Assembly (NCBI RefSeq): GCF_003718735.1
Contig: NZ_CP033460.1
Coordinates: forward strand, 2,542,001 to 2,606,000
Length of the DNA stretch: 64,000 nt
Direction of reading: 5' to 3'
From: Staphylococcus debuckii
GTDB lineage: Bacteria; Bacillota; Bacilli; Staphylococcales; Staphylococcaceae
Below are positions 8,932 through 16,976 of this stretch, piece after piece. Within the stretch, counting starts at the first letter, position 1. Every line of letters starts with the position of its first letter. The translations under genes were made by a program, and so were the position numbers. Under the pieces are notes generated by a model. It saw only the letters and a list, made by a program, of their open reading frames with translations. It did not search any database and had not been told where the DNA came from.

Positions 8932-9191
8932 AGGTTCTGAGCAATAAGAAGACATAAGCGAAAATCGTTCTTTGATTTTTGCGCGTGGCGCCTTATTGCC
9001 GAGGAACCTGCACTTTGGAGCCCGTCTATCAAAGGTGCTTGAGGAGACGGTTTGATTCCAAGCAATAAGGAGAAATGAACAGAAGACGTTCTTCAGTCTT
9101 CAGTGAATTTCGCACTTATTGCCGCGGAATCAGTCTTCGAAAGCCCGTCTATCAAGAAGCTGAGGCAATACATTGTCTCGGCTTCTTTTTT
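8932..9191 (+). ncRNA. Tandem structured RNA motif with intrinsic terminator downstream of uppP
   Basis: Two ~122-nt units follow one another. Each has an outer stem (AGGTTC/GAACCT at 8932/9004; GATTCC/GGAATC at 9054/9126), an identical core stem GCAATAAG/CTTATTGC (8941/8992; 9062/9115) and an inner stem (AAAATC/GATTTT at 8961/8974; GAAGAC/GTCTTC at 9082/9096) closed by a GTTCTT loop. Each ends with the same tail AGCCCGTCTATCAA (9019; 9142). Outer and inner stems differ in sequence between the units yet still pair, while core, loop and tail are kept: strong evidence for a folded RNA. A terminator follows directly (9155-9191, GAAGC..GCTTC then TTTTTT). It may be the uppP 3' UTR or an independent RNA; no promoter was identified. 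I do not recognise the family. Confidence 0.7.
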
Positions 9192-9331
9192 CAATCCGCT
9201 CTCTCCATCCCTCTCCAAGGGTTTCTTTTCACGGGAGTGAGTGCACTGAGATGTTATAATGGTTAGGCGGTTTAACGCGAATTGGGACAGGGTATTGAAA
9301 AGTTATAGACTAACAAATGGAGGCCACTATA

Positions 9332-10000
9332 ATGGAGAAGAAGAGATTAATCAGAACTTTAATTACAGTATTACCAGTTATTCTTGTGCCTTTAATCGTG
9401 GAACGTAAGCGTATTAAGGATCACCCTGATGTGCAAAAGGTGAATGAAAAGACTGCGGGCTTAAGAGAGAGTGTATCTAACAAGTCTTCTCAAGCTGCGT
9501 CTGCGGTTTCAAATAAATCTTCTGAATTCGCTCAGTATGTCGGCGATAAGAAGCAAGATTTAGAGGAAAAACGTCAAGCTAAGAAGGAAGCGAAGGAGAA
9601 TGATCCGGAGCGTATCAAGGCTAAGGGCGAAAAATTAGAGAAGAAAAATCGTAAAGAAGCTGAAAAGATGGCGAAGAAGTTGGATAAAAACTTGGAAAAA
9701 CGCCGTAAAGATGAAGAAAAAGATGATGAAAAAACGCGCAAACGTTTGGTGAAAGAAATGAAGGATGCGCAGAAATATCAAGAGAAAGTAGGTCTAGTTC
9801 CGGGCGGTGCTTCTGATAAGCAAGTTGCTAATAAAGGTGAAGAGCTTGAGGAAGAGAATAAAGATGAAGCGTATGATATGAACCGCATCTTGGAAGATCG
9901 CATTGAACAGCGTTTGAAAAAGGAAGAGGAAGCAAGACGTGCGAATCAAGAGGAGCGCATCAAAGAAATTCAAAAACATGAAAAGAAGCCGAATCTCTAA
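9332..10000 (+). CDS. Charged coiled-coil protein with N-terminal membrane anchor, unknown function
   Basis: A 222-residue protein with one hydrophobic segment (LIRTLITVLPVILVPLIV, about residues 5-22) followed by an extremely charged body rich in Lys and Glu, predicted to be long coiled coil. It contains a short serine-rich repeat (VSNKSSQAASAVSNKSSEF) near residues 47-65. It resembles the general layout of YtxH-type stress proteins but I cannot assign a family. The ATG at 9332 is chosen because GGAGG lies 8 bases before it; an ATG at 9317 would overlap that site. The next gene begins immediately after its stop codon, so the two are probably translated together. Confidence 0.75.
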   Translation: MEKKRLIRTLITVLPVILVPLIVERKRIKDHPDVQKVNEKTAGLRESVSNKSSQAASAVSNKSSEFAQYVGDKKQDLEEKRQAKKEAKENDPERIKAKGEKLEKKNRKEAEKMAKKLDKNLEKRRKDEEKDDEKTRKRLVKEMKDAQKYQEKVGLVPGGASDKQVANKGEELEEENKDEAYDMNRILEDRIEQRLKKEEEARRANQEERIKEIQKHEKKPNL

Positions 10001-10453
10001 ATGACTCGGGTGATAATTGATGGTGATGCTTGTCCTGTTACAGATTCAGTGATTCGACTGACTGAGGGGACAGGCATTTTTGTTGTATTGGTGCGGAGTT
10101 ATTCACATTTTTCGATGCAGGATTATCCTTCTCATGTGGAAATCAAGTATGTGGATGATGGGCCTGATAGTGTGGATTATAAAATTGTCCAGCTGGCGAA
10201 GTCATCGGATATTGTGGTAACTCAGGATTATGGGTTAGCAAGTTTGTTGCTCGGCAAGGTGCGTGTAGTGATGCATCATAATGGTATGGTGTATACTGAG
10301 GATAATATCGGACGCTTGTTGGAACAGCGCTATCGTCATGCGCAAGCGCGTCAGCAGGGTGAACGTCATAAAGGACCTAAGCGCTTTACTGAGGAAGCGA
10401 GAACCAAGTTTGAGTTGCGCTTTCAACGTGTCATTGATGAAGTAACTTCGTAA
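10001..10453 (+). CDS. YaiI/YqxD family protein (DUF188)
   Basis: A 150-residue protein of the conserved DUF188 family, related to NYN/PIN-like nuclease folds; no activity has been firmly established. The family's acidic start motif IDGDACPV is at residues 6-13, and TQDYGLASLLLGK, another conserved acidic segment, is near residues 74-86. The ATG abuts the stop codon of the preceding gene (TAAATG) and has no strong ribosome site of its own, consistent with coupling. A LOG-family gene follows after 26 bases in the same direction, so the three genes probably form one operon. Confidence 0.88.
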   Translation: MTRVIIDGDACPVTDSVIRLTEGTGIFVVLVRSYSHFSMQDYPSHVEIKYVDDGPDSVDYKIVQLAKSSDIVVTQDYGLASLLLGKVRVVMHHNGMVYTEDNIGRLLEQRYRHAQARQQGERHKGPKRFTEEARTKFELRFQRVIDEVTS

Positions 10454-10479
10454 AAATTGGAGCTTGGAGTTGGTTAATT

Positions 10480-11052
10480 ATGAGTTTGAAAAGAATAGCG
10501 GTTTATTGCGGTGCGAGTCGAGGAAAAGACCCGATTTATATGGAACAAGGTTATGCGCTCGGCAAGTATATGGCTGAGCACAACTATGAACTTGTGTTTG
10601 GCGCTGGTTCGGTCGGTATTATGGGCGCCATTCAAAATGGTGTATTGGACCATGGCGGTTCTACGATTGGTGTGATGCCTCGCAGTTTGGATGATAAAGA
10701 GATTACGAGCCAACGTTTAACGGATTTAGTATTGGTGGATTCTTTGCATGGACGCAAAGCTAAAATGTCTGAGTTGGCCGATGCTTTTGTGTTGGCTCCA
10801 GGTGGTGCTGGGTCATTGGAAGAGTTCTTTGAAACCTATAGTTGGGCACAAATCGGTATTCATGATAAACCGATGGCTGTGTTTAATATCAATGGTTTCT
10901 TTAAACCGTTGCAAAAAATGTTGGATGAGATGATTGATGCGGGCTTTATTGATGCGAAATATCGTGCGTTGGCTCCGTTATATGATGATTTAGATGCTTT
11001 GTTTGAAGGATTGGAACATTATGAAACTGTGGGTACGCGTAGTTATGATTAA
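10480..11052 (+). CDS. LOG family protein (TIGR00730, putative nucleotide phosphoribohydrolase)
   Basis: Rossmann-fold protein of the LOG group, whose members remove the base from nucleoside 5'-monophosphates, including cytokinin nucleotides in plants and actinobacteria. The 190-residue sequence has VYCGASRG at residues 8-15, GAGSVGIMG near 43-51 and the diagnostic APGGAGSLEEFFE near 108-120 (family consensus PGGxGTxxE; here Ser replaces Thr). The true substrate in staphylococci is not known. It is the last gene of a run of three. TTGGAG lies upstream of the ATG. A repeat-rich GC-shifted gap follows. Confidence 0.9.
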   Translation: MSLKRIAVYCGASRGKDPIYMEQGYALGKYMAEHNYELVFGAGSVGIMGAIQNGVLDHGGSTIGVMPRSLDDKEITSQRLTDLVLVDSLHGRKAKMSELADAFVLAPGGAGSLEEFFETYSWAQIGIHDKPMAVFNINGFFKPLQKMLDEMIDAGFIDAKYRALAPLYDDLDALFEGLEHYETVGTRSYD

Positions 11053-11059
11053 TATGGAG

Positions 11060-11210
11060 TGATTGTTGGGAGTTGGCGTGGTGTCTAGCGTAGTGCGGGG
11101 GTTATCAGGTGCGGTGCGAGTCGGCTAGCATGATGCGGGTCGGCGGGCAGCGTGGTGCAGTAGTAGTCGATAGACATGGCGGGGGTCGGTGGATGTGACG
11201 GTTGTTGGCG
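11060..11210. other. GC-rich, G-biased stretch without a gene
   Basis: This stretch stands out as G-rich on the plus strand, with recurring GTGCGG, GTCGG and GCGGG words, against the AT-rich background. Open frames crossing it (11085-11357 minus) show no ribosome site or recognisable protein. Its origin is unclear. Confidence 0.5.
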
Positions 11211-11215
11211 TTTTT

Positions 11216-11290
11216 TAGACATTAGTTTTTGAGAAGTGTCTAGAAAACACACTAATTTAGACACTAGTTTTTGAGAAATGTCTAGATTAG
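11216..11290. repeat. Two units of a 42-bp tandem repeat with TAGACA...TGTCTA ends
   Basis: Units begin at 11216 and 11258. Each has TAGACA, a shared TAGTTTTTGAGAA core and TGTCTAG, so each is an imperfect palindrome at its ends. The period (42) is close to that of the neighbouring 41-bp repeat. Confidence 0.7.
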
Positions 11291-11296
11291 TAGGAT

Positions 11297-11378
11297 ATTG
11301 GACACTTTGCCCCCAATCTTGTCCGATATACCCGTTTATTGGACACGTTGCCCACATTCTTGGCCAATATATACACCT
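11297..11378. repeat. Two units of the 41-bp ATTGG...CCAAT tandem repeat
   Basis: Units begin at 11297 and 11338. The consensus starts ATTGGACAC and ends TTGGCCAATATA, giving complementary ends. The same unit occurs five times at 31780-31984. Confidence 0.85.
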
Positions 11379-11431
11379 ACTCGCCCGCTCGCCTTCACCA
11401 AGGACACACCGCCCTCACCTTGCCCACATAA

Positions 11432-11468
11432 AAAGAGGAAGCATTTCCGATTGGGATGCTTCCTCTTT
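11432..11468. terminator. Bidirectional terminator before the acetyltransferase gene
   Basis: AAAGAGGAAGCAT and ATGCTTCCTCTTT form a perfect 13-bp stem around an 11-base loop. It ends at the minus-strand acetyltransferase stop codon. Confidence 0.85.
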
Positions 11469-12012
11469 ATTCGTTAAGTTGCTTATAGTAACGAACTTGC
11501 GGTTGTAACGGATGATTTTCTGATACGCCGGGCAGCTCAAATGTATCTTTTAAGGTCATTCCTATTTTTTCCATTACTCGTCTTGAAGCGGTGTTGGATT
11601 CGGCCGTCATACTATAAATTTCGGCGACGCCTTTTTCTTTCACATATTCTACTACCGCTTCTGCGCCTTCTGTTGCTATGCCGTTATCCCATACTTCAGG
11701 TATCAATCGCCAGCCGATTTCGTAAAAGGGCAGCTCTTTAAATGAATATTGGCTGTTTTCCGGTATATGATTGACACCGATAAATCCTATCCATTCTCCG
11801 CTTTCCTTTAATTCGACTGCGAACAATCCCATGCCGTCTTGTTCTAGATTTTTCTGCATGGCTTGCATGTCGAGTTCTGATCGACGATAACTGAGTATGC
11901 TTGGAAAGAAGCGGCGGACTTGCCGGTTCGCGTTCATTCTTTGAAACGGCAGCAAATCTTTTTCTTCCCAATCTCTTAATTTTAATCGTTCTGTTTCGAT
12001 ATATACACTCAT
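11467..12012 (-). CDS. GNAT acetyltransferase, RimJ/RimL type
   Basis: Acetyl-CoA-dependent N-acetyltransferase of the Acetyltransf_3 group, whose members modify ribosomal proteins or small amines; the substrate is unknown. The 181-residue protein begins MSVYIETERLKLRDWEEKD, the usual RimJ/L opening, and has WIGFIGVNHIP, EIGWRLIPEVWDNGIATEGAEAVV split around residues 90-115 (acetyl-CoA loop) and AESNTASRRVMEKIGM near 138-153. The ATG at 12012 is preceded by GAGGTGG at good spacing; a start at 12033 has none. It is a lone gene flanked by a strong terminator at its 3' side. Confidence 0.88.
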   Translation of the reverse strand: MSVYIETERLKLRDWEEKDLLPFQRMNANRQVRRFFPSILSYRRSELDMQAMQKNLEQDGMGLFAVELKESGEWIGFIGVNHIPENSQYSFKELPFYEIGWRLIPEVWDNGIATEGAEAVVEYVKEKGVAEIYSMTAESNTASRRVMEKIGMTLKDTFELPGVSENHPLQPQVRYYKQLNE

Positions 12013-12247
12013 TGATTCCACCTCGTACACCAAATAAATCTCAAATGCTATACGTTAATTTACTATAGAAAAAAGCCCTGCAGTAAAGTTGATTTTGTGT
12101 ATTACTATTCACCTCTACTTACAAGCGCCTTTATCTTTTACTTATTCGATTGTTGACGCTTGAACATACAGGGAGTCTAAGTTCATCATAGAACTGCTCT
12201 TGGCCTTTCCCCTGCTCTCCAAGTTTTTCTTTTCTCAAATTGGCAGT

Positions 12248-12559
12248 TTAAGCTTGCGGTAATTCTGAACGTGTGATGTAAGTGATTAATTGAATGGTTA
12301 CTTGGATGTCGTTGAGGCGGTCGCGGTCGTTTTTAGGTGCTGTGAAGGTCACATCAACGAAGTCTCCAAGGTGATTCAGCTTGTATGTAGCTTGGAATGT
12401 ATCTGTTTCGGATTCGAAGTTCGGTTTTTGAGCAACAATGCGTTTGATTTGGCCTGTAGGTTGTTCTAATTGATAGCCTGAAATCTTTTCGATGGCTTCG
12501 CCGACTTGTTTCAAAGTCATTTGTTTACCTTCTAATTCGTGAAATTCTGGTTCGTACAT
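12248..12559 (-). CDS. Conserved hypothetical protein, 103 residues
   Basis: I do not recognise this family. The protein is soluble, mixed alpha/beta in appearance, with no signal peptide or membrane segment. Its opening (MYEPEFHELEGKQMTLKQVGEAIEKI split here at residues 1-26) suggests a helix-forming N-terminus. The ATG at 12559 has AAGGAGT upstream at correct spacing, which supports expression. It lies between the acetyltransferase and a lipoprotein gene, each with its own start, and a 214-bp gap follows in which I see no gene. Confidence 0.65.
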   Translation of the reverse strand: MYEPEFHELEGKQMTLKQVGEAIEKISGYQLEQPTGQIKRIVAQKPNFESETDTFQATYKLNHLGDFVDVTFTAPKNDRDRLNDIQVTIQLITYITRSELPQA

Positions 12560-12643
12560 GATATCGACTCCTTTTAAGTTTATACGTGTTTTCTATTATA
12601 TATTTCTTACCCTTGTGTGTTTCCCACCAAACTATTGTACAAC

Positions 12644-13099
12644 TTAGTGTGTCGTTTTGTCTTTGGCTGGTTGGGAACCGTCTTTTTTCGGGTGTTCTTT
12701 GGCTGGTTGAGCAGCATTGTTTTTAGGTTGCTCTTTTGAAGGACGAGCGCCATTTTCTTTCGGTTGCTCTTTGGTTGGCTGTTGTGCTTTGGTGTTGTCG
12801 GATTTCGCTTTTTTATCTTCTGCTGGATTCGCTTTTTTATCTTTCGCTTCTGTTTTTGAATCTGATTTTTGTTTGATGCTTTCTGTAGCGACTTTATCTT
12901 TCACTTCATTTTGAAGTTCATCTACTCGTTTTTGTTTCTGTTCTTTATCTTTTTTCAACTTATCTTTAGTCGCTTTTAAGGATTTATTTTCTTTCTGCAG
13001 TTTATCAATGTCTTTTTGAAGTGCTGCTTTTTCATCACTTTTCCCGCATGCGCCTAGGATGAGTGTAGAGGCCAGCAGCAACATAATTACTTTTTTCAT
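12644..13099 (-). CDS. Lipoprotein with coiled coil and Pro/Gln/Lys-rich tail, unknown function
   Basis: A 151-residue secreted lipoprotein. The signal peptide MKKVIMLLLASTLILGAC ends in a clear lipobox LGAC with the lipidated Cys at residue 18. Residues 22-75 are heptad-like, rich in Lys, Asp and Leu, likely a coiled coil. The C-terminal half is low-complexity with imperfect repeats of KEQPKENGA / KEQPKNNAA / KEHPKKDGS, which may cross or bind the cell wall. GGAGC lies before the ATG. The gene is alone. The function cannot be inferred from sequence. Confidence 0.82.
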   Translation of the reverse strand: MKKVIMLLLASTLILGACGKSDEKAALQKDIDKLQKENKSLKATKDKLKKDKEQKQKRVDELQNEVKDKVATESIKQKSDSKTEAKDKKANPAEDKKAKSDNTKAQQPTKEQPKENGARPSKEQPKNNAAQPAKEHPKKDGSQPAKDKTTH

Positions 13100-13287
13100 A
13101 GGTAGTGCTCCTTTGGAAAAATAAAAACTGTATCGCTTCTATTTTACCATGTTTCTTTCATTGGTTCATCGATTGAAAAGGATACTTCCGAGAAAGTGGA
13201 AGGAATCCTGAAACTTCAATTGATTTATTGTCTTAACTTAGTCATAATATTTCTTGATTGTATATTTAGAATTAGGGGGCGAAGAGA

Positions 13288-13974
13288 ATGGCGAAGTCTA
13301 CGGAACAGTTAATGCGTGAGAACAATGTCAAATCTCTGCATCTGAATAATACAGACAGAGAAATCTTCGAAAATTACATGACTTATATTCGAGCTGATTT
13401 ACGCGTTAATCCGCATGACTCCGAGGTCATGTTGAATCGTATCTTAAAGCATCTGTTAAAGGCGGAAAATAAAGGAATGCTGGCTATGGACTTCTTCGAT
13501 CATAACCCTAAAGCGCATGCGATTCGAACGATTAAGGAACTGAAAAATGAAACGGTACAAAACATTTTCAAATATATTTGGCATCATATTCTGTTCTTAC
13601 TCGGAATCTTTTGTTTCTTCAAAGGGTTTATCGGGTTCTTTATTGGTGAAAAACCGCTTTATCTTTATACATTTCCTATTATCTTATTAGCAGGTTTATT
13701 CATTATATTCCTCTTTGTATGGTGGACCTTTAAAACTGTGCAAATACAAGCATTCAACAATTCAAATTGGGTCTGGCTGTTAACTTATGCGATTATCTTT
13801 GCTATTGTTGCCCTGCTCTTTTACGTGGTCTATATTCCGCAATCTTTCTTAGCTTTCGGACCGCACGTTAAAATCGCCAACTGGACCTTTATTATTATTT
13901 CATTCATCATTACACCATTGGCTTTCTATGTAGACCATCACTACGTGAAAAAAGATTCCAATACTTATTTATAA
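13288..13974 (+). CDS. DUF1129 family membrane protein
   Basis: A 228-residue membrane protein of the DUF1129 family found across Firmicutes, function not established. The N-terminal soluble part (about 1-90) has the family pattern LRVNPHDSEVMLNRILKHLLKAE spread over residues 36-58 and a conserved DFFDHNPKAHA near 64-74. Four hydrophobic helices follow, around residues 98-120, 127-149, 163-185 and 193-215. AGGGGGCGAAGAG lies before the ATG. It ends at a GCTGGGACA-type terminator hairpin (13987-14011). Confidence 0.85.
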   Translation: MAKSTEQLMRENNVKSLHLNNTDREIFENYMTYIRADLRVNPHDSEVMLNRILKHLLKAENKGMLAMDFFDHNPKAHAIRTIKELKNETVQNIFKYIWHHILFLLGIFCFFKGFIGFFIGEKPLYLYTFPIILLAGLFIIFLFVWWTFKTVQIQAFNNSNWVWLLTYAIIFAIVALLFYVVYIPQSFLAFGPHVKIANWTFIIISFIITPLAFYVDHHYVKKDSNTYL

Positions 13975-13984
13975 AAAGCAAAGC

Positions 13985-14110
13985 GGGCTGGGACATTAAG
14001 TTGTTCCAGCTTTTGTTGTGAGAATTGATAGTAATTAGTTGAATAAAGAAAGATAAGCTAGGAAATACTGATATCCCAACTTATCTTTCTGAACTGGCAG
14101 TAGCTATCTG
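13985..14110. repeat. Interspersed staphylococcal intergenic repeat with terminator hairpins
   Basis: It contains a GCTGGGACA/TGTTCCAGC hairpin (13987-14011) that ends the DUF1129 gene, a second hairpin AGAAAGATAAG/CTTATCTTTCT (about 14047-14090), and the 20-mer gaactggcagtagctatctg (14091-14110). That 20-mer occurs as an exact inverted copy at 17734-17753. Confidence 0.7.
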
Positions 14111-14129
14111 AAAAAGCCTTTATTTTTCA

Positions 14130-14615
14130 TTAAAAAATAATATCTAAGAAGAACCACAATACCATAATAATCATCACAATGGCTTGTGCAGCAGTGCTCG
14201 CCAAGAAACCGACTACTGAGCCGAAGCTTGCTGTCAAAGCGCTCATCGGATCTTTACGTAATATCATTTCCACAATAAATACAGCAACGAGCGGCACAAT
14301 AATGATTCCAAATGGCGGGAAGATGAAACACCCGACAATTACACCAATCAAAGCAGTATATTCGCCTGCTTTCGAACCGCCGAAGCGACGTGTGAAATAC
14401 TGACTCATCATCAAATCTGCTGCAAAGACGAGAATTGTCAAAATAATCATGGAGACAAAGAAAATCCATGATAAACGGCCATTGTGAAAGCCGATTTGGT
14501 AAATTAAGAACCCAATCCAAATCATCGGCATAGATGGAATAATCGGTTTAATCAAACCGACAAATGCGACAATAAAGCAGGCAATAATACATATCCATAA
14601 AATAGTTGCTATCAT
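14130..14615 (-). CDS. DUF456 family membrane protein
   Basis: A 161-residue integral membrane protein of the DUF456 family, of unknown function. Hydrophobic helices run through nearly the whole length. The conserved GGSKAGEYTALIGVIVG region lies near residues 79-95 and a second glycine-rich segment, SFGSVVGFLAS, near 129-139. It starts 15 bases after the MFS exporter gene ends and has a GAGG ribosome site, so the two are very likely one transcript. The family association gives no function here. Confidence 0.85.
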   Translation of the reverse strand: MIATILWICIIACFIVAFVGLIKPIIPSMPMIWIGFLIYQIGFHNGRLSWIFFVSMIILTILVFAADLMMSQYFTRRFGGSKAGEYTALIGVIVGCFIFPPFGIIIVPLVAVFIVEMILRKDPMSALTASFGSVVGFLASTAAQAIVMIIMVLWFFLDIIF

Positions 14616-14630
14616 TAATTATTCAACCTC

Positions 14631-15827
14631 TTATTCTATAAATTTCTGCTCTTTCGTAAAGAAAACTAATATCATACCTAAGACTAAAGAAGCAGCTGAT
14701 ACATAAAACACATTCCCTAATCCCACGATTTGACTCATCGCGCCGCCAAGTAAATTTCCTAATAGCTGACCAATGACCATAGCATTAGCAAACAGCGTCG
14801 ATGCATAACCTGGGAATGCCGGCAGAATATCTTGGAAATAACTGATGCCGATACCTAATAAAATCGCAAGGAACATGGCTAAGAAAATTTGTCCGACTAT
14901 CATCATTCTTACGTCATCGAAGACTCCGATACTGAAGAAAAAGAGTGCTCCGGAAATCGCTCCTAAAATTAAAAGTGTACGTGTCTCTAACTTAGCCGAC
15001 AACACGCCTAATATAATCATAAACGGTACTTCTAAGCCGGCACATAAACTAGCTAAAACACCTACATAACTTTCACTTTCATGTAAATACTTTGTCACAA
15101 ACAACGGCATGTTCAAGGTATACATCCATTGTCCGATGTGCAATAGAATGAATGCGACAAAGGGAACGATTAAAGATTTCTGAGTGAACATACTCGGCGC
15201 TTTGGTTTCTACATGTGTCCCCTCTTCAATAGGTCGTTCAACTTTTACTTCTTTGAAAAAGAAGACTTGCAGAATTAAAGTAATCAGAATGACTACCACA
15301 GTTCCGCCGAATAATCCCGCATAACCCATCGATTGGTTAAGCACAGAACCAATCAACGGTCCGAATAGAAATCCAAAAGAAAACATAGAACGCAACACGG
15401 TATTGGCAAATTTCGCTCGATTACGTGAAGAAGATTGATTGATGGCTTCTCTGGCAGACGCATAAAGCTGAGGCATAGCAGGCGCAAACAGACCTTGTAA
15501 GATAGCATATAAGGCAATAAATAACCAAATACTATGAACATAAAAGTAAATACTGAAACTCATGGCACCCATAAATAAGGCGATAATAACTAATAACTTG
15601 CGGTTCACCTTTCCATTATCAGAGAACCTTGCTACTAAAGCATTGACTGTAAATTGACTGATAGCAGCCAACGCCAGCAAAATACCGAATTGAGTCGTTG
15701 TCATGTCCAATTCATTTGTAGCAAATAAGACGAGAAAAGGAATAGTGATTGCGATAGCCATTCCTAAGAGCATCATGTTGATCGCAAACAATTTATAGTT
15801 CTTGATTTGCAGTAAAGCTCGAAACAT
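14631..15827 (-). CDS. MFS transporter, sugar-efflux (SET)-like
   Basis: A 398-residue 12-helix major facilitator protein. The arrangement and segments such as AISQFTVNALVARFSDNGKVNRK (residues 54-76, the loop 2-3 signature region) and ALYAILQGLFAPAMPQLYASARE resemble the SetA sugar efflux group. The substrate is not determined. AGAGAGGTT lies upstream of the ATG. DUF456 is the next gene in the same transcript. A terminator of the LysR gene lies just upstream, so the promoter sits in the 100 bp before the start. Confidence 0.82.
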   Translation of the reverse strand: MFRALLQIKNYKLFAINMMLLGMAIAITIPFLVLFATNELDMTTTQFGILLALAAISQFTVNALVARFSDNGKVNRKLLVIIALFMGAMSFSIYFYVHSIWLFIALYAILQGLFAPAMPQLYASAREAINQSSSRNRAKFANTVLRSMFSFGFLFGPLIGSVLNQSMGYAGLFGGTVVVILITLILQVFFFKEVKVERPIEEGTHVETKAPSMFTQKSLIVPFVAFILLHIGQWMYTLNMPLFVTKYLHESESYVGVLASLCAGLEVPFMIILGVLSAKLETRTLLILGAISGALFFFSIGVFDDVRMMIVGQIFLAMFLAILLGIGISYFQDILPAFPGYASTLFANAMVIGQLLGNLLGGAMSQIVGLGNVFYVSAASLVLGMILVFFTKEQKFIE

Positions 15828-15933
15828 ATTTTAACCTCTCTCAACGTTTATAAATAAACTGATTCTATATTATTTTAAAGAATTTAGACACGCTTTGGAA
15901 TAGCTGGAAAGAGATTTGCGAAATTTTTCATAG

Positions 15934-15973
15934 AAAAAAGAACTTTTTATTAATACAGCGCATAAAAAGTTCT
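15934..15973 (-). terminator. Terminator of the LysR-type regulator gene
   Basis: AGAACTTTTTAT and ATAAAAAGTTCT form a perfect stem around an 11-base loop; a T-run follows on the minus strand. Confidence 0.85.
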
Positions 15974-15984
15974 CTTCTGCTCAC

Positions 15985-16848
15985 CTATTCTTCTCTTTTT
16001 AAATCATGTTTGACCAATTCGACAAACGATTCCACTTGCGGCAACTGCAACATACTCGAATCATAACTTAAAAAAGTCGAACGTCCGAGAGGATTACCTT
16101 CAATATCAACTTGTTCAAATTCGAAACGCGATTTATCCAATCCTTTGACCATAATCTCCGGCAAAACAGTGACTCCTACACCGCCAACCAGCATTTCTTT
16201 ACAAGTAGCTACTTGGTCTACAGAAATCATTGCATGATAATCACGTTCTAAATTACGCCCGTACCACTCTTTAATTTGGTTCATATAAATAGGGTCCGCT
16301 TGGAATTCAATAAACGGCAGCTCTGCCACTTGGTCTCTTTTCCCTTTAGGGTAAATAAAATAATGTTTATCATTGAATAAATGCTCATTATTCAAATTCA
16401 TAATCTTATTGCCGCGGATAATCATAATATGGTAATCCCGATGATGTGCCTTAATATGGTCACTCGAGCCGACACGCACCTGAATCTCCACATTAGGATA
16501 TTTATCATTATAGTGGCTCAATACTTCCGGCAATAAAGTTTGACCAATCAAAGATGAACAACCGATAGAAATGGTACCATTGACTTCGCCGATATGTGCT
16601 TGCATTTTATCAAAGAAAAGACGCTCACGCTTCAGCATATCGCGCGCATGCTCTATTACCATAGCACCTTCCGTGGTCGTAATCAGCTGTTTCTTCGTAC
16701 GAATAAAGATGTCCACTCCAAACGCATTCTCAATCGCCTTCAGCCTCTGAGTCACAGCAGGTTGCGAAATATACAGAATTTCCGCCGCTTTACGCAGCGT
16801 ACGCGTCTCATCTAATGTGATCAACAAACGATAGTCTTCAATCTTCAC
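15985..16848 (-). CDS. LysR-type transcriptional regulator
   Basis: A 287-residue DNA-binding regulator. The N-terminal winged helix-turn-helix covers about residues 1-60 (TRTLRKAAEILYISQPAVTQ in the recognition region), followed by a linker helix and the substrate-binding domain with IGCSSLIGQTLLPEVL near residues 88-103. The start is a GTG at 16848: AGGAGG lies 7 bases upstream of it, whereas the in-frame ATG at 16872 would put the ribosome site inside the gene. Neighbouring MFS/DUF456 genes are separated by a terminator and read the same way, so they are possible but unproven targets. The effector is unknown. Confidence 0.9.
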   Translation of the reverse strand: MKIEDYRLLITLDETRTLRKAAEILYISQPAVTQRLKAIENAFGVDIFIRTKKQLITTTEGAMVIEHARDMLKRERLFFDKMQAHIGEVNGTISIGCSSLIGQTLLPEVLSHYNDKYPNVEIQVRVGSSDHIKAHHRDYHIMIIRGNKIMNLNNEHLFNDKHYFIYPKGKRDQVAELPFIEFQADPIYMNQIKEWYGRNLERDYHAMISVDQVATCKEMLVGGVGVTVLPEIMVKGLDKSRFEFEQVDIEGNPLGRSTFLSYDSSMLQLPQVESFVELVKHDLKREE

Positions 16849-16882
16849 GCCATTTCCTCCTACACCATTCAAATCCTTCTTC

Positions 16883-16923
16883 TAAAAAATAAAACCATGC
16901 AGCATTAGAATAGACAGCATGGT
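16883..16923 (-). terminator. Terminator of the DUF402 gene
   Basis: ACCATGC (16917-16923 on the opposite arm) and GCATGGT (16894-16900) pair on the minus strand, followed by TTTTATTTTTT. A second small hairpin CCGCAA/TTGCGG is at 16945-16963. Confidence 0.7.
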
Positions 16924-16976
16924 CCCCCATAATCAACATACCCCCGCAACTTCGAATTGCGGCATCCTCGCTTGAC

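Noticed and set aside
11085..11508. Genes in the GC-rich gap
   Set aside because: Open frames on both strands lack ribosome sites and cross repeats and the terminator.
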